Positions 17,984-28,351 of a stretch of DNA of 64,000 bases are shown piece after piece. How positions within the stretch are numbered: the stretch's first letter is position 1; the number at the start of each line of letters is the position of its first letter. The stretch lies in NCBI RefSeq assembly GCF_900169715.1, contig NZ_LT835160.1, forward strand, positions 62,001 to 126,000, in the 5' to 3' direction. The translations under genes and the position numbers were made by a program. Below the pieces are notes generated by a model. The model saw only the letters and a program-made list of their open reading frames with translations. It was not told the DNA's origin and did no database searches. The stretch is from Kocuria massiliensis (GTDB taxonomy: Bacteria > Actinomycetota > Actinomycetes > Actinomycetales > Micrococcaceae).

Positions 17984-19027
17984 ATGAGAGCCACCTTCAG
18001 CAAGACCCTCTTCACGATCCTTGTGGTGGTGCTCCTGGTCCTTGGGGCGATCGCCGGGTACGCCGCCTGGCGACTCAACCGAAACGACGGCAACTACGAC
18101 GCACAACGCGAAGCGGCGGCCCAGCTCAAAACCCTCCAAGAGAGTCTCCGGAATACCGACCTGCCGCAGGATTCGCGAGACGCGCTGAATTCAGATCTCT
18201 CGACCCAGCTCAAGGCGCTGAACCGCACTGCGGTCGACGAAGCACAGGCAGATTCTCATGCCACGCCCACGACCCGTGCCAACGCAGGCAAGAATCTCGA
18301 CGACGCCGCCGAACGGCTCTACGCGCTCGCCGGGACCCCAGGAATCGAGACGGATGAATCCGCCGTCCTGATCTCTATTTCCGTGAGCCAGTGGTCCTCA
18401 GCTCGCCTGATTGACGGCTCCATCTCGGACCTTGGCAACCCAGATTCGGCTGGGTCCCAAAGCCTGAGCCACATGACGGGTCTCTCCCGCGGCGACTCTT
18501 TCGAAGGATCTGGCTTGTGCCCCGCGGTATCCGAACAAGAATCGGCCTCGGCAAGCAATTCAGCGTCGGCCTCCCAGGCACCCGACGCCCAAGATTCCGA
18601 GGAACTCGCCTCGCTCCTCAAGGGCCTCTATCGCTCCACCTGGGCCGAGTCCTACTACCAGGCTCGCTCCGATGTTGATGGGATCCCCGACTCGACGACG
18701 CGGTTGGTCGGCGAATCCTCCTCCATCCACGACGACCAGCTTCGGTCCTTGCGAGCTGCACTCGGAAAGAGCTGTTCTTCCATCCCTCAGCCGAAGGCCG
18801 CTTACTCCATCGAGGATCACGGGGAACAGAATCCCGCTCAGATCCTCGCCGATCAGGCGGAATATCTGGCGCAACAGTCGCTCTCGGTGGTCAAGTCTGA
18901 TCCTGCGGCCACGGGTCAAGCGACGGGTCCAGCCTCGTGGCGGGCGTGGGGCACCACGTCCTTGGCTCTCAATACCGCGCTGGCGGCACGAGAGACTTCG
19001 GACGTTCCGGCCCTCCCCGGGGTGTGA
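17984..19027 (+). CDS. Membrane-anchored protein, possible DUF4439 ferritin-like domain
   Basis: 347 residues. A single N-terminal membrane anchor (TLFTILVVVLLVLGAIAGYAA, shown in part) is followed by an extracytoplasmic helical region. That contains a Ser-rich low-complexity stretch and a C-terminal SWRAWGTTSLALNTALAARE. Its position between rimP and proS is where Arthrobacter-like genomes carry DUF4439 proteins, so the family call rests on context and helical pattern. The start follows AGGAGAG. The function is unknown. Confidence 0.7.
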   Translation: MRATFSKTLFTILVVVLLVLGAIAGYAAWRLNRNDGNYDAQREAAAQLKTLQESLRNTDLPQDSRDALNSDLSTQLKALNRTAVDEAQADSHATPTTRANAGKNLDDAAERLYALAGTPGIETDESAVLISISVSQWSSARLIDGSISDLGNPDSAGSQSLSHMTGLSRGDSFEGSGLCPAVSEQESASASNSASASQAPDAQDSEELASLLKGLYRSTWAESYYQARSDVDGIPDSTTRLVGESSSIHDDQLRSLRAALGKSCSSIPQPKAAYSIEDHGEQNPAQILADQAEYLAQQSLSVVKSDPAATGQATGPASWRAWGTTSLALNTALAARETSDVPALPGV

Positions 19028-19036
19028 CCCCGGGGA
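19014..19036. terminator. Hairpin between convergent genes, overlapping the stop codon
   Basis: Perfect 10-bp arms TCCCCGGGGT and ACCCCGGGGA with a 3-base loop. They overlap the last codons and stop of the rightward gene and precede the proS stop. No T tract follows on either strand, so termination activity is inferred from stability and placement. Confidence 0.55.
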
Positions 19037-19041
19037 AAGCA

Positions 19042-20850
19042 TCACGAGGCGTCGGAGCGGACGTCCTTCAAGACCTCTTGCGTGACGGCCTCGACGTCGA
19101 CCTCGCGGGCTTCGCCGGTAGCGCGGTCCTTGATTTCGACCTTGCCATCTTTGAATCCTCGTCCGACGACCAAGATCGTGGGAATTCCCAAGAGTTCGGC
19201 GTCACCGAATTTCACCCCTGGAGAGGTCTTCGGCCGGTCATCGAACAAGACGTGGAGTCCGGAACGCTCGAGTTCGGCGACGATGCTCTCGGCACCATCC
19301 ATGATCTCTTCACCCTTACCGGCGGCGACCACGTGAACGTCCGCCGGCGCAAGATTGCGCGGCCAGATCAACCCACGGTCGTCGTGGTTGGATTCGGCGA
19401 TGGCGGCGAGCGCGCGCGTCACACCAACACCGTAGGACCCCATGGTGACGGTCACGAGCTTGCCGTTGGAATCCAGCACTCGTAGACCCAAGGCCTCAGC
19501 ATACTTTCGGCCCAAAGCAAAGATGTGGCCCATTTCAATGCCGCGTGCGGTGTGCAGTGGACCGGATCCGTCGGGAGCCGGGTCGCCCTCGCGAACCTCG
19601 CAAGCCTCGACGACGCCGTCCCACGTGAAATCGCGGCCCGCGACGAGGTGGTACACGTGACGGCCTTGCAGGTTGGCTCCCGTGATCCAAGAGGTGCCCT
19701 CGGCAACTCGGGGATCCACGAAATAAGGGATGCCGGTGGAGGATTCCGTGCCCAAGGTCGCAGCTTCTAGGCTCAGGCCTGGCCCGATATAGCCCTTGAC
19801 CAGCATCGGGAAGCGTCGTAGTTCTTCGTCTCCGGCTTGGGCGACGTCGATCTCCCCGCCCACTCCGAGCGCATCGCCCAGGCCGGCTTCCAATCGCTTG
19901 AGGTCGACACCACGATCTCCGGGAACGCCCACCGCAACCATCTGCTTGTCGCCGGTCGGCAGGGTAACGGAGACGAGGAGGTTCTTGAGGGTATCGGCGG
20001 CGGTCCATTCGCCGTCGTCCCGCGGATGTAACGCGTTGGACTGGGCAACCAAGGTGTCAATGGTGGGCGAATCCGGGGTTTCCTCGACATGCGCCGAAGG
20101 CAGATTCGTGTGATCGATCGCCTCGGGGGCAACGGTGGTGACGGCCTCGACGTTGGCAGCGTATCCACCCTCGGAACGGACGAAGGTGTCCTCACCGACG
20201 GGGGTGGGATGCAAGAATTCTTCCGACCGCGAGCCGCCCATGGCCCCCGACTGGGCACGAACGATCACGATGTCCAGGCTGAGCCGTTGGAAAATGCGCT
20301 GGTACGCGCCGCGGTGAGCGAGATAGGCCTCGTCCAGGCCCTCGTCGTCGACGCTGAAGGAGTACGAATCCTTCATGATGAACTCGCGCCCTCGCAGGAG
20401 ACCTGCGCGCGGTCGGGCTTCGTCACGATACTTGGTTTGAATCTGATAGAGGGAAACCGGCAAGTCTTTGTACGAGGAGTACATGTCCTTGACCAGCAAC
20501 GTGAACATTTCCTCGTGGGTGGGAGCCAACAGGTAGTCGGCCCCCTTTCGGTCCTGCAGCCGGAAGAGGTTTTCCCCGTATTCTTCCCAGCGATTCGACG
20601 TTTCATAGGGCTCGCGCGGCAGAAGCGCCGGGAAATGAACCTCTTGGGCACCGATCGCGTCCATTTCCTCGCGCACGATGGTCTCGACCTTATTCAGAAC
20701 CTTGAGGCCCAGAGGCAACCACGAATAGATGCCGGGAGCGGCCCGGCGAATATATCCTGCACGCACCAACAGCTTGTGGCTGTCCACCTCAGCGTCGACG
20801 GGGTCTTCACGCAGGGTGCGGAGGAAAAGCGAGGAAAGGCGAATGGCCAA
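19042..20850 (-). CDS. proS: Prolyl-tRNA synthetase, bacterial type
   Basis: 602 residues, class II synthetase. The catalytic domain shows motif 2 ([22 protein letters not shown], read in pieces), FIMKDSYSF and motif 3 ([14 protein letters not shown]). The inserted editing domain lies between about residues 225 and 410, with the typical [13 protein letters not shown] and GYIGPGL. The C-terminal anticodon domain contains [11 protein letters not shown]. No frame breaks were seen. Confidence 0.97.
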   Translation of the reverse strand: MAIRLSSLFLRTLREDPVDAEVDSHKLLVRAGYIRRAAPGIYSWLPLGLKVLNKVETIVREEMDAIGAQEVHFPALLPREPYETSNRWEEYGENLFRLQDRKGADYLLAPTHEEMFTLLVKDMYSSYKDLPVSLYQIQTKYRDEARPRAGLLRGREFIMKDSYSFSVDDEGLDEAYLAHRGAYQRIFQRLSLDIVIVRAQSGAMGGSRSEEFLHPTPVGEDTFVRSEGGYAANVEAVTTVAPEAIDHTNLPSAHVEETPDSPTIDTLVAQSNALHPRDDGEWTAADTLKNLLVSVTLPTGDKQMVAVGVPGDRGVDLKRLEAGLGDALGVGGEIDVAQAGDEELRRFPMLVKGYIGPGLSLEAATLGTESSTGIPYFVDPRVAEGTSWITGANLQGRHVYHLVAGRDFTWDGVVEACEVREGDPAPDGSGPLHTARGIEMGHIFALGRKYAEALGLRVLDSNGKLVTVTMGSYGVGVTRALAAIAESNHDDRGLIWPRNLAPADVHVVAAGKGEEIMDGAESIVAELERSGLHVLFDDRPKTSPGVKFGDAELLGIPTILVVGRGFKDGKVEIKDRATGEAREVDVEAVTQEVLKDVRSDAS

Positions 20851-20934
20851 CTAACGTATCCGTTTCTCTGATTTGACGTTCTTCTTCTGCCCAAGTCTAA
20901 AGGAGGCGACCCACCAGTACATACTGGTCGCTCA

Positions 20935-21861
20935 TCACAGCAGAATCGTCGCGAATGACCCGACTTCTTCGAAGCCCACGGCCTTGTACAACGCCCGCGC
21001 GGGAGCGTTGTAGTCGTTGACGTACAGGCTGATGGTCGGGAACCTCGGGCGGATCAATTCACAGGCTCGAATGAGGAACGGCTCCGAGAAGCCCTGTCCT
21101 CGGAGGTCGGGAGCCAACCACACGCCTTGCAACTGGCACATGCCGTCAGCCGCCAGGCCTAAGTCAGCTTTGAATACCACTCGACCGGTCTCGTCCCGGG
21201 CCAGAACGCTGCGGCCGGCCCGGACCGTATCGCGGACCCTCTGCGTGTAGCCTTCAGGGTCACGGCCCAACGGCGAATAGCCCACTTCTTCGGTAAACAT
21301 GGCCACGCTGGCCGGTAGAAGTGCTTCAAGGTCGGATTCGAGGCCCCACCGCACCTCGGGAAGTTCGACGGCGGATTCCTCCACCGATTCCCGTCGACTG
21401 TTCGGGCCCAGCACCATTAACGGCTGGTTCGGTCGCACATCGAAGGGTGTGGGGAATCCACCACGGAGCCACTCCCACAACGGCATCACGTACTCGGCCG
21501 GGCCAAAAAGAGACGCGGTATTTTTTCGGCTTCGCAAAATGTAGTTGGCAACTCGGGAAAAGTGCTTTGTTTCCAGATGGAGTGGAACGATGTTGACGCC
21601 AAACCACACGCATCCCCGGAGTGTGGGGATCTGGTCTTGACCCGTCGGCTCGAAGACTCCCAAAAACGGCGAGGCTGAGTGCATTTTCGTCAGAAAACTC
21701 GGACGAGGCAGTCCGATCCGCTCGTAGTGTTCCAGGGGAAAGAGGTTGGCGACGGGCCGATCGTGAATCATCGTCAGCAAGGCATCGGAATCTTCCACGG
21801 TCAGCGGGCGCACCGTCGGACCCGTTACACGGTCCGCATGCTGTGTCCAGAATTTCACCAC
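20935..21861 (-). CDS. GNAT acetyltransferase with N-terminal DUF4081-like domain
   Basis: 308 residues. The N-terminal half (to about 160) resembles DUF4081. The C-terminal half is a GNAT fold with acetyl-CoA loop LRGQGFSEPFLIRACEL and the closing ARALYKAVGFEEVGSFATILL. In related genomes this gene sits beside rseP/ispG and proS. The substrate is unknown. Its stop is followed by a palindrome ACCAGTA/TACTGGT (20913-20928). Confidence 0.85.
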   Translation of the reverse strand: MVKFWTQHADRVTGPTVRPLTVEDSDALLTMIHDRPVANLFPLEHYERIGLPRPSFLTKMHSASPFLGVFEPTGQDQIPTLRGCVWFGVNIVPLHLETKHFSRVANYILRSRKNTASLFGPAEYVMPLWEWLRGGFPTPFDVRPNQPLMVLGPNSRRESVEESAVELPEVRWGLESDLEALLPASVAMFTEEVGYSPLGRDPEGYTQRVRDTVRAGRSVLARDETGRVVFKADLGLAADGMCQLQGVWLAPDLRGQGFSEPFLIRACELIRPRFPTISLYVNDYNAPARALYKAVGFEEVGSFATILL

Positions 21862-21877
21862 GTCACGTCATCCACAA

Positions 21878-23239
21878 TCAGAAAATCTTGACGGGGTCGA
21901 AGATATCGGCCGCGATGAGAAGCACGGACATACCGATGAAGGCGATGGCGACGACGTAGGTCAGCGGCATCAAACGGATGGGGTCGAAGTGGCCAGGGTC
22001 CGGCTTCTTGCGGAATCGAGCCCAACGGCGTCGGATCCCCTCCCACAGCGCCCCGGCCACGTGTCCGCCGTCGAGCGGTAGCAATGGGATCAAGTTGAAG
22101 ACGAACAGGCTGATGTTCAAGGTTCCGAGAACGGATACGAGGTATGCCACTTTGGCGTCGGTCGTGATGTTTTCAGTCGACGCGACTTCACCGGCCACTC
22201 GTCCCACGCCAACCACCGACATCGGCGAGTCCGCCGGCCGTTCCTTGTCGGTAAACAGGGCCGTCCCTACATCCCACAGTCGAACCGGAAGTTTGATGAT
22301 CACTCCCCCGATTTGAGTCAGGGTCTGACCCAGCACGGGAGGAACGTCCGAGATGCTCCCCGGCGTCAATTCTTGCCGCGGACCAATGCCGACGAATCCG
22401 ACGTCGTGGGTTTTGTATTTGCCGTTGGCGTCCTTGACCGGGGCTCCCGAAGCATCAGTGACCGGACGGGGCGTGATGATCGGGGTAATACTGGTCTGAA
22501 TCGTGGAACCGTCTCGGTCAATGGTCATGGGTACGGTCTGGCCGCCGTGCTCCGAGATGAGCCGACTCAGCTGGTCCCAGGACGTGATGTCTTCCCCGGC
22601 GAACTTCACGACTTTGTCGCCAGGTTTCACACCTGCTTTTCCGGCAGGTGACGCCGGGTCCTTTGAGGTGCAGGTGGAGGATCGGTTCGTGTCGCCAACG
22701 TCGACCGTATGGACGCATTGACTCACGGAACTCACGTTCGTCGTCGGCTGGCTCGTACCGAAGGCCATGACCACCACCGACAAGCAAACGACGCCAATCA
22801 GCAGGTTCATCAAGGGGCCACCTAGCATGATGATGATGCGCTTATGAATCGGTAGCTGGTAAAACTGGCGGTTTTCATCGCCGGGTTGAAGCCTTTCGGC
22901 TTCCATGCTCCGCGTCTCCGTGGCCATTTGCTGAAGAAGGCCCGTTGAATCGGCCGTGATTTTTTCGCCGTTTCGATCCGGCGGATACATGCCAATCATG
23001 GAAATGTAGCCACCCAGCGGGATCGCTTTGACGCCATATTCGGTTTCACCGCGTCTCCGGGAAAACAGCGTCTTGCCAAAGCCGATCATGTATTGCGTAA
23101 CTCGCACGTTGAAGAACTTGGCCGGGAGCAGGTGCCCGACCTCGTGCAGCGCAATCGACACGGCGATACCGAGGGCCATGACGACGACGCCGATCACGAA
23201 CATGAGCCACGACCCGCCCAGCATGTGCGAAAAATCCAC
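21878..23239 (-). CDS. rseP: Site-2 protease, M50 family (RseP/Rip1 type)
   Basis: 453-residue intramembrane zinc metalloprotease. The HEVGH motif (32-36) lies in the first membrane segment. A PDZ domain is seen at about 195-260 (KAGVKPGDKVVKFAGEDI). The second active-site element PLLPLDGGHV occurs near 405 in a late membrane segment. Such proteases cut anti-sigma factors and other membrane regulators. An insertion between the first segments holds QLPIHKRIIIMLGGPLMNLL, normal for the family. Confidence 0.93.
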   Translation of the reverse strand: MDFSHMLGGSWLMFVIGVVVMALGIAVSIALHEVGHLLPAKFFNVRVTQYMIGFGKTLFSRRRGETEYGVKAIPLGGYISMIGMYPPDRNGEKITADSTGLLQQMATETRSMEAERLQPGDENRQFYQLPIHKRIIIMLGGPLMNLLIGVVCLSVVVMAFGTSQPTTNVSSVSQCVHTVDVGDTNRSSTCTSKDPASPAGKAGVKPGDKVVKFAGEDITSWDQLSRLISEHGGQTVPMTIDRDGSTIQTSITPIITPRPVTDASGAPVKDANGKYKTHDVGFVGIGPRQELTPGSISDVPPVLGQTLTQIGGVIIKLPVRLWDVGTALFTDKERPADSPMSVVGVGRVAGEVASTENITTDAKVAYLVSVLGTLNISLFVFNLIPLLPLDGGHVAGALWEGIRRRWARFRKKPDPGHFDPIRLMPLTYVVAIAFIGMSVLLIAADIFDPVKIF

Positions 23240-23335
23240 CAGTGAATTCCCGTTCTTCGTTCCCTTGGGCTTTTCGCCCCGGTCGATTCTACGTGGCCAT
23301 GCCGCAAGAGACGTGGACGATTCCTGAAAGCATCC

Positions 23336-25183
23336 CTAGCCGACGATCCCGAATTCCCGAAGACGCTTACGGTCCGCGGAACTCGCCGACATTTGCAGCC
23401 GCAATAATTCGGAATAGATCCCACCGGACTGAGCGAGCTCACCCGGGGTTCCCATCTCGATGATCCGACCATTCTCCAACGTGACGATCCGGTCCACCGC
23501 AGAAATGGTGGAGAGCCTGTGGGCAATGATGAGACTCGTTCGCCCTTCCATCAGTCGGTCCAGGGCATCCTGAACGATCCGTTCCGATTTGGTGTCCAAG
23601 GCGCTCGTGGCCTCGTCGAGAATCAAGATCGGCGCATCCTTGAGGATGGCCCGCGCGACGGCGATCCGTTGCTTCTGGCCACCCGAAAGTTTGAGGCCAC
23701 GCTCCCCAATGAGGGAGTCGTACCCATCCGTGAAACGACGAATGAACACATCCGCGTTGGCCTGGCGTGCGGCGTCAACGATCTCGTCGCGCGTTGCATC
23801 CGGCTTGGCATAGGCAATATTTTCCGCAATCGTTCCGGAGAACAGCGACGCGTCTTGGAAGACCATGCCCATCGTGGAGCGAAGTTGTCCCAAGGTCGAC
23901 GTCGAGGTGTCGAAACCGGCGACCTGCACAGAGCCGGTGGACGGCGTGTACAGGCCTTGCAGGAGGGACATCAACGTCGATTTTCCGCCGCCCGACTCCC
24001 CCACAAACGCGATCTTTTCCCCTCGCCGAACGCTGAGATTGATATCGCGAAGCACGGGGTCTTCGCCGCCGTAAGCGAAATCGACGTCGTGGAATTCGAT
24101 CACGGGGTCCGGCAATTCGTGGTTACTTGGCCTGCGTGGTCCTTCCTCTGAGGACTGCACCTTCTGAATGGTTGACGTGACCGTCGGGGGAATGACCGAG
24201 GCCGCCCGTGGGTCGTCGGGCAATCCCATGACCTCAAAGTATTCGCGGGAACCAGCGATAGCCCGCTGCGCCGAATCGATGATCCACGACAACATCGAGA
24301 CCGGTTGAGACGCCATGGCCATGAGCTGAATCATGAGCACCATGTCGCCGAGCGAGAATTCACCCGTCAAGGTCTTCCAGAAAATGAGGAGGTACATCGC
24401 GAAGAAGACGATGTTGAGGATGGAACGCCGGTACACATCCATGGTGTGCCAGTGCCTCGACTGGGAACGAGTCAACGACACCGTCGATGTGAAGTGCTCG
24501 GCAAATCCGGCGAGTTCACGCGCTTGCGTTCCGAATGATTTCACAACCCGCAGCTGCGAGATGACCTCATTGAAACGTCCGCCGGCCAGATCGACATGCT
24601 CGTTCTTGTCCTTCTCCCAGCCTTGCCACTTTTTGCTGGTCAGTCCCGTGAGCCACAGGTACGTGGGATAGATGATGAGCAGAAGCACGGCCAGCGGCCA
24701 GTAGTAGATGAACATGACCACGAGCACGGCCACGGTGCTGACGATCATCGAAAAGAAGTTATTCGACATCGACTTGATGAAAAAGGTGACCTCGGCGATC
24801 GAACGATTCAGCCGTGACACCACGGTGCCTGTGAGCTGACCGTCGAAGTAGCTTTGCGGGAGGCTCAGGAGCTTATGAAAATAGCGCGTGGACAAGAGCG
24901 AGCGCATTTTCTGCCCCATGATGTCGCCTTGATATCCGCCGTAATTCGACACGACGGTCATCAGCAGCTGCACCACAAGATAAAGTCCAGCGAAGGTGAA
25001 GATGATCCGGACCGTCGAGCCGCCATCGCCGTTGAGCGCAGCGACCACGGCGTCCGTCGCAAATTTAAGGACGAAAGGCGTGGCCAAAGAGGCAACGGCC
25101 GTCAGTACAGAACAGGCCAAAATGATGACGTAGTACGGCCACAGAGAGCTCGTGGCCCGCATGATGCGAAAAATGCTTTTCAT
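23336..25183 (-). CDS. ABC exporter half-transporter (permease fused to ATPase)
   Basis: 615 residues. Residues about 1-310 hold six membrane helices. The ATPase has Walker A GESGGGKST, signature LSGGQ, Walker B ILILDEATSALD and H-loop IIAHRLSTI. It is of the MsbA/multidrug type and would act as a homodimer because no partner half is adjacent. It lies between the site-2 protease and the DivIVA-repeat gene, where related genomes usually have dxr. The substrate is unknown. Confidence 0.9.
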   Translation of the reverse strand: MKSIFRIMRATSSLWPYYVIILACSVLTAVASLATPFVLKFATDAVVAALNGDGGSTVRIIFTFAGLYLVVQLLMTVVSNYGGYQGDIMGQKMRSLLSTRYFHKLLSLPQSYFDGQLTGTVVSRLNRSIAEVTFFIKSMSNNFFSMIVSTVAVLVVMFIYYWPLAVLLLIIYPTYLWLTGLTSKKWQGWEKDKNEHVDLAGGRFNEVISQLRVVKSFGTQARELAGFAEHFTSTVSLTRSQSRHWHTMDVYRRSILNIVFFAMYLLIFWKTLTGEFSLGDMVLMIQLMAMASQPVSMLSWIIDSAQRAIAGSREYFEVMGLPDDPRAASVIPPTVTSTIQKVQSSEEGPRRPSNHELPDPVIEFHDVDFAYGGEDPVLRDINLSVRRGEKIAFVGESGGGKSTLMSLLQGLYTPSTGSVQVAGFDTSTSTLGQLRSTMGMVFQDASLFSGTIAENIAYAKPDATRDEIVDAARQANADVFIRRFTDGYDSLIGERGLKLSGGQKQRIAVARAILKDAPILILDEATSALDTKSERIVQDALDRLMEGRTSLIIAHRLSTISAVDRIVTLENGRIIEMGTPGELAQSGGIYSELLRLQMSASSADRKRLREFGIVG

Positions 25184-25278
25184 GGCGTTCTCCTTTCAGG
25201 ATGTCCCGCGCCCCCGAAAGGATGACGACGGCGGCGATTTCCGGTGTGGTGGTCCGGCCGCAATCCGTCGTCGCGCGG

Positions 25279-25905
25279 TTAACGCAACGCCTGAATCAGC
25301 TGGATGGCGGTGTCAAGAAAGGCATCGACCTGGACTTCATCATAGGCGTGTTTCCGGGTCGCGGTTCGGAATGAAGACCGCCGAATCACGGACGGTTCCA
25401 CGTGGCTCTCCGTGCGGAAATATTCTTCGAGGCGGTCACAAAGATCGTCGACATCACCCACGAAATATCCTTCGACGCGCCGGTGAGCGGGACGTCGGAA
25501 GCGGTTTCCGCGCTCACGGGTAAGACGCCCCATGACGAGGTCGGCCAAAGCGGCGGAGTGCTCGTGCCAGGCTTGATCACCTTCGCGACGACAGTACGCC
25601 ACCTTTTCGGCCTCCGCGAATCGGTCCTCATAGGCGTCCAAGAGATCGTCGACGTCGTGTGGGTCGTAGCCGCCTCGTTCCCGCTCGAAGGTGACCTGAC
25701 GAACCTCAGCGGCACCTATGGTTTCGACGGCGGGATCTTCGGCCCATCGGGCGAGAGCGTCGTCGAAACGCTCGATCGCGGCGTCGACTGCCGAGGCAGA
25801 GTAGCCAGTCTCTCGGTGACCGACTCGACGTACCGTGCCGGGGTCCCGACGAGCTGAAATATCGCCGTTGGAGTCCGCTGCGGTAGCGGCCCTTGATCCA
25901 TTCAT
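25279..25905 (-). CDS. Protein with four DivIVA-type (DivI1A) repeats
   Basis: 208 residues organised as four short repeats at about 27-47, 72-95, 137-163 and 178-204. Each has an F/H-R start, a G-Y or A-Y, then a VD and a leucine-rich helix (for example GGYDPHDVDDLLDAYEDRF). This matches the N-terminal membrane-associated segment of DivIVA repeated without the long coiled coil. A role in polar or septal localisation is possible. It is found near cdsA in related actinobacteria. Confidence 0.78.
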   Translation of the reverse strand: MNGSRAATAADSNGDISARRDPGTVRRVGHRETGYSASAVDAAIERFDDALARWAEDPAVETIGAAEVRQVTFERERGGYDPHDVDDLLDAYEDRFAEAEKVAYCRREGDQAWHEHSAALADLVMGRLTRERGNRFRRPAHRRVEGYFVGDVDDLCDRLEEYFRTESHVEPSVIRRSSFRTATRKHAYDEVQVDAFLDTAIQLIQALR

Positions 25906-25931
25906 GCTTTCTCCAAATTCCTGTGGTCGGC

Positions 25932-26783
25932 TCAGACGAGCAGAACGGCAAAGATGACATATCCGATGGCCGCGGCAAAAACGATGGAGTCGAGCCGGTC
26001 CATGACACCGCCGTGTCCAGGAAGCAGATTGCTCATGTCTTTAATACCGATTTCGCGTTTCACCATCGATTCGGCAAGGTCGCCGACCGTGGAGACGATG
26101 ACGAGGAGTACCGCGATCACGATGCCGTGCCACCACGGCTGGTGAAGGAGGAACAGCGCACATAGCGTCCCCACGATCATGGAACCGATCATGGAGCCGG
26201 CGAAGCCCTCCCAGGTCTTTTTGGGACTGATACGTGGGGCCATGGGGTGTTTTCCGAACAAGACGCCCGCGATGTATCCCCAGGTGTCGTTGCCGATGGC
26301 CATCAAAACGATGGTGAAGACCTTGGCTGGTCCGTCCACGTCGCGAAAGATGAGTACCGCGAGGGCCAACATGAACGGCACCCAGCTCATCACGAAGATG
26401 CCGCCCATGATGGAAAACAACATGCCATCTTTGCGCCCGAAGGCTCGCCACAGCGTGACGAGACTGACCGAGCCCAGCACAGAGAGGATGAGCGCCTCTC
26501 CCCCACCAAAATAGGCGGCGAAGGGAAGCAGTCCACCCGTGATCACCGCCGGAATCAGTGGAACGCGCATCCCCCGCTTATGGTTGAGGGATTGCCCGAC
26601 CTCCCACGTGCCGACGGCCGCTGCTACAGCTGCGAATGCCACGATCACCAACGGGATAAAGAACAACCCGATGATGACGAGGGCCACCAGAGTCACACCG
26701 ACTCCGATGGCCGCCGGAAGATCACGTCCGGCCCGAGATTTCTTCTTCTCGGGTTCGGTCGACGGCGCGCTGGATGAAGTCAT
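25932..26783 (-). CDS. cdsA: Phosphatidate cytidylyltransferase
   Basis: Makes CDP-diacylglycerol for phospholipid synthesis. 283 residues with about eight membrane segments. The C-terminal signature is present as SPKKTWEGFAGSMIGS followed by VGDLAESMVKREIGIKDMSNLLPGHGGVMDRLDS (shown in part), with the metal-binding aspartates. The start overlaps the frr stop (TGATG pattern). Confidence 0.95.
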   Translation of the reverse strand: MTSSSAPSTEPEKKKSRAGRDLPAAIGVGVTLVALVIIGLFFIPLVIVAFAAVAAAVGTWEVGQSLNHKRGMRVPLIPAVITGGLLPFAAYFGGGEALILSVLGSVSLVTLWRAFGRKDGMLFSIMGGIFVMSWVPFMLALAVLIFRDVDGPAKVFTIVLMAIGNDTWGYIAGVLFGKHPMAPRISPKKTWEGFAGSMIGSMIVGTLCALFLLHQPWWHGIVIAVLLVIVSTVGDLAESMVKREIGIKDMSNLLPGHGGVMDRLDSIVFAAAIGYVIFAVLLV

Positions 26784-27340
26784 CAGACCGCCAGGAGCTC
26801 AGCTTCCTTGCGCTTCAGCAATTCATCGATCTGGTCGATGTGCTTTTTGGTCTGCTCTTCGAGTTCCTTTTCCGCACGGCTACCCTCATCTTCACCGGCG
26901 TCGCCGTCCTTGACGGCTTTCTCGATGGCGGACTTGGCGGTGCGGCGAATGTTGCGCACGGACACGCGAGCGTCTTCCGCTTTGCCCGAGACCATGCGGA
27001 CGTATTCTTTGCGTCGTTCTTCGGTCAGTTCCGGCATGACCACGCGGATCACGTTGCCGTCGTTGGCCGGGTTGGCCCCGAGGTCAGAATTACGGAGGGC
27101 CTTCTCGATATCACCGAGGGCCGACTTGTCATAGGGGGTGATGAGCAGCGTGCGGGCCTCAGGGTTCTGGAACGACGCAAGCTGCTGGAGCGGAGTCGGA
27201 GCACCGTAGTAGTCCACGAGAATGCCCGAGAACAACGAGGGGTTGGCCCGACCGGTTCGCACCGACGCGAAATCCTCCTTGGCGGAATCTACCGCCTTGC
27301 CCATCTTCGTTTTGGCTTCTGACAGGGAATCTTCGATCAC
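26783..27340 (-). CDS. frr: Ribosome recycling factor
   Basis: 185 residues from GTG 27340 with GAGGAG upstream, the standard RRF length. Core sequence: [38 protein letters not shown] and [15 protein letters not shown]. The longer reading to 27394 adds a non-homologous N-terminus and is rejected. It follows pyrH in the tsf-pyrH-frr-cdsA order. Confidence 0.96.
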   Translation of the reverse strand: MIEDSLSEAKTKMGKAVDSAKEDFASVRTGRANPSLFSGILVDYYGAPTPLQQLASFQNPEARTLLITPYDKSALGDIEKALRNSDLGANPANDGNVIRVVMPELTEERRKEYVRMVSGKAEDARVSVRNIRRTAKSAIEKAVKDGDAGEDEGSRAEKELEEQTKKHIDQIDELLKRKEAELLAV

Positions 27341-27500
27341 TTCGGTCTCCTCATTCGTGGGGACTCGCTCTCGGACGAGTCGCTGTGGCGGCACCGCGCC
27401 TTCTGCTCAGTGGCACAAGGCAGCGACGGCCGAATTCTCCGTACTCCAGTTTAGCGATGCGTCAACGAACGTCGCGAACTCTGATCACCGATGCCGGATC

Positions 27501-28235
27501 TTACGTCGTCACCAGGGTTCCGATTTCCTCGCCAAGAATCGCGCGCGCCACGTTGCCTTCACCCTGCATGCCGAAGACCCGCATGGTGACGTTGTTGTCC
27601 TTGCACAGGCTGAAGGCCGTCTGGTCCATGACGCGGATGTCGCGGCGCAAAGCCTCGTCGTAGGTCAAGTGGTACAGGCGCTCGGCGTCGGGGTCCACCT
27701 TCGGGTCGGCGGTATAGACGCCGTCGACGCCGTTCTTAGCCACCAGCACCTCGTCGGCACCGATTTCCAGCGCACGTTGCGCTGCAACGGTATCGGTCGA
27801 GAAATACGGAAGCCCCGCACCCGCACCGAAAATGACCACTCGGTCCTTTTCCATGTGCCGGATCGCGCGGCGCGGAATGTAGTTTTCCGCCACCTGGGCC
27901 ATCTCGATCGCCGACTGCACGCGGGTGTCCACGCCGGACTGCTCCAGGATGTCCTGCAAAGCCAAGGAGTTCATGACGGTGCCGAGCATGCCCATGTAGT
28001 CAGCTCGAGAACGGTCGAGCCCCGCGGAGGAGAGCTCGGCGCCGCGGAAAAAATTCCCTCCTCCGACGACGATGGAGGTCTCCGCCTGGCCGACGGTCGA
28101 AGCAATCTGCTCCGCGAACTTGCGCACCACGCCGGTGTCGATACCGACTCGGCCGCCACCAAAGACCTCTCCCGAGAGCTTCAATAGGACCCTGCGGCGC
28201 TGTGGTTGCGTGGACGTTGCGGAATTGACGGACAT
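27501..28235 (-). CDS. pyrH: UMP kinase
   Basis: Amino-acid-kinase fold enzyme that phosphorylates UMP. 244 residues with [14 protein letters not shown] at the start, [13 protein letters not shown] and [18 protein letters not shown], all diagnostic. The nucleotide-binding [15 protein letters not shown] is intact. A tsf terminator lies just upstream, so it may have its own promoter. Confidence 0.96.
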   Translation of the reverse strand: MSVNSATSTQPQRRRVLLKLSGEVFGGGRVGIDTGVVRKFAEQIASTVGQAETSIVVGGGNFFRGAELSSAGLDRSRADYMGMLGTVMNSLALQDILEQSGVDTRVQSAIEMAQVAENYIPRRAIRHMEKDRVVIFGAGAGLPYFSTDTVAAQRALEIGADEVLVAKNGVDGVYTADPKVDPDAERLYHLTYDEALRRDIRVMDQTAFSLCKDNNVTMRVFGMQGEGNVARAILGEEIGTLVTT

Positions 28236-28302
28236 GGATCCTCCTGGGCTATGGGCCCCAATTTCTCGTGTGCTTGCTACTGGTGTTTAGCTTACGCAAA
28301 AA

Positions 28303-28331
28303 GGGGGCGTCCACACGCGGTGGACGCCCCC
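28303..28331 (-). terminator. Intrinsic terminator downstream of tsf
   Basis: Twelve-base arms GGGGGCGTCCAC and GTGGACGCCCCC with a 5-base loop, followed on the leftward transcript by TTTTT. It lies 20 bases after the tsf stop. Confidence 0.88.
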
Positions 28332-28351
28332 CTTCACATCATCAACAATGA

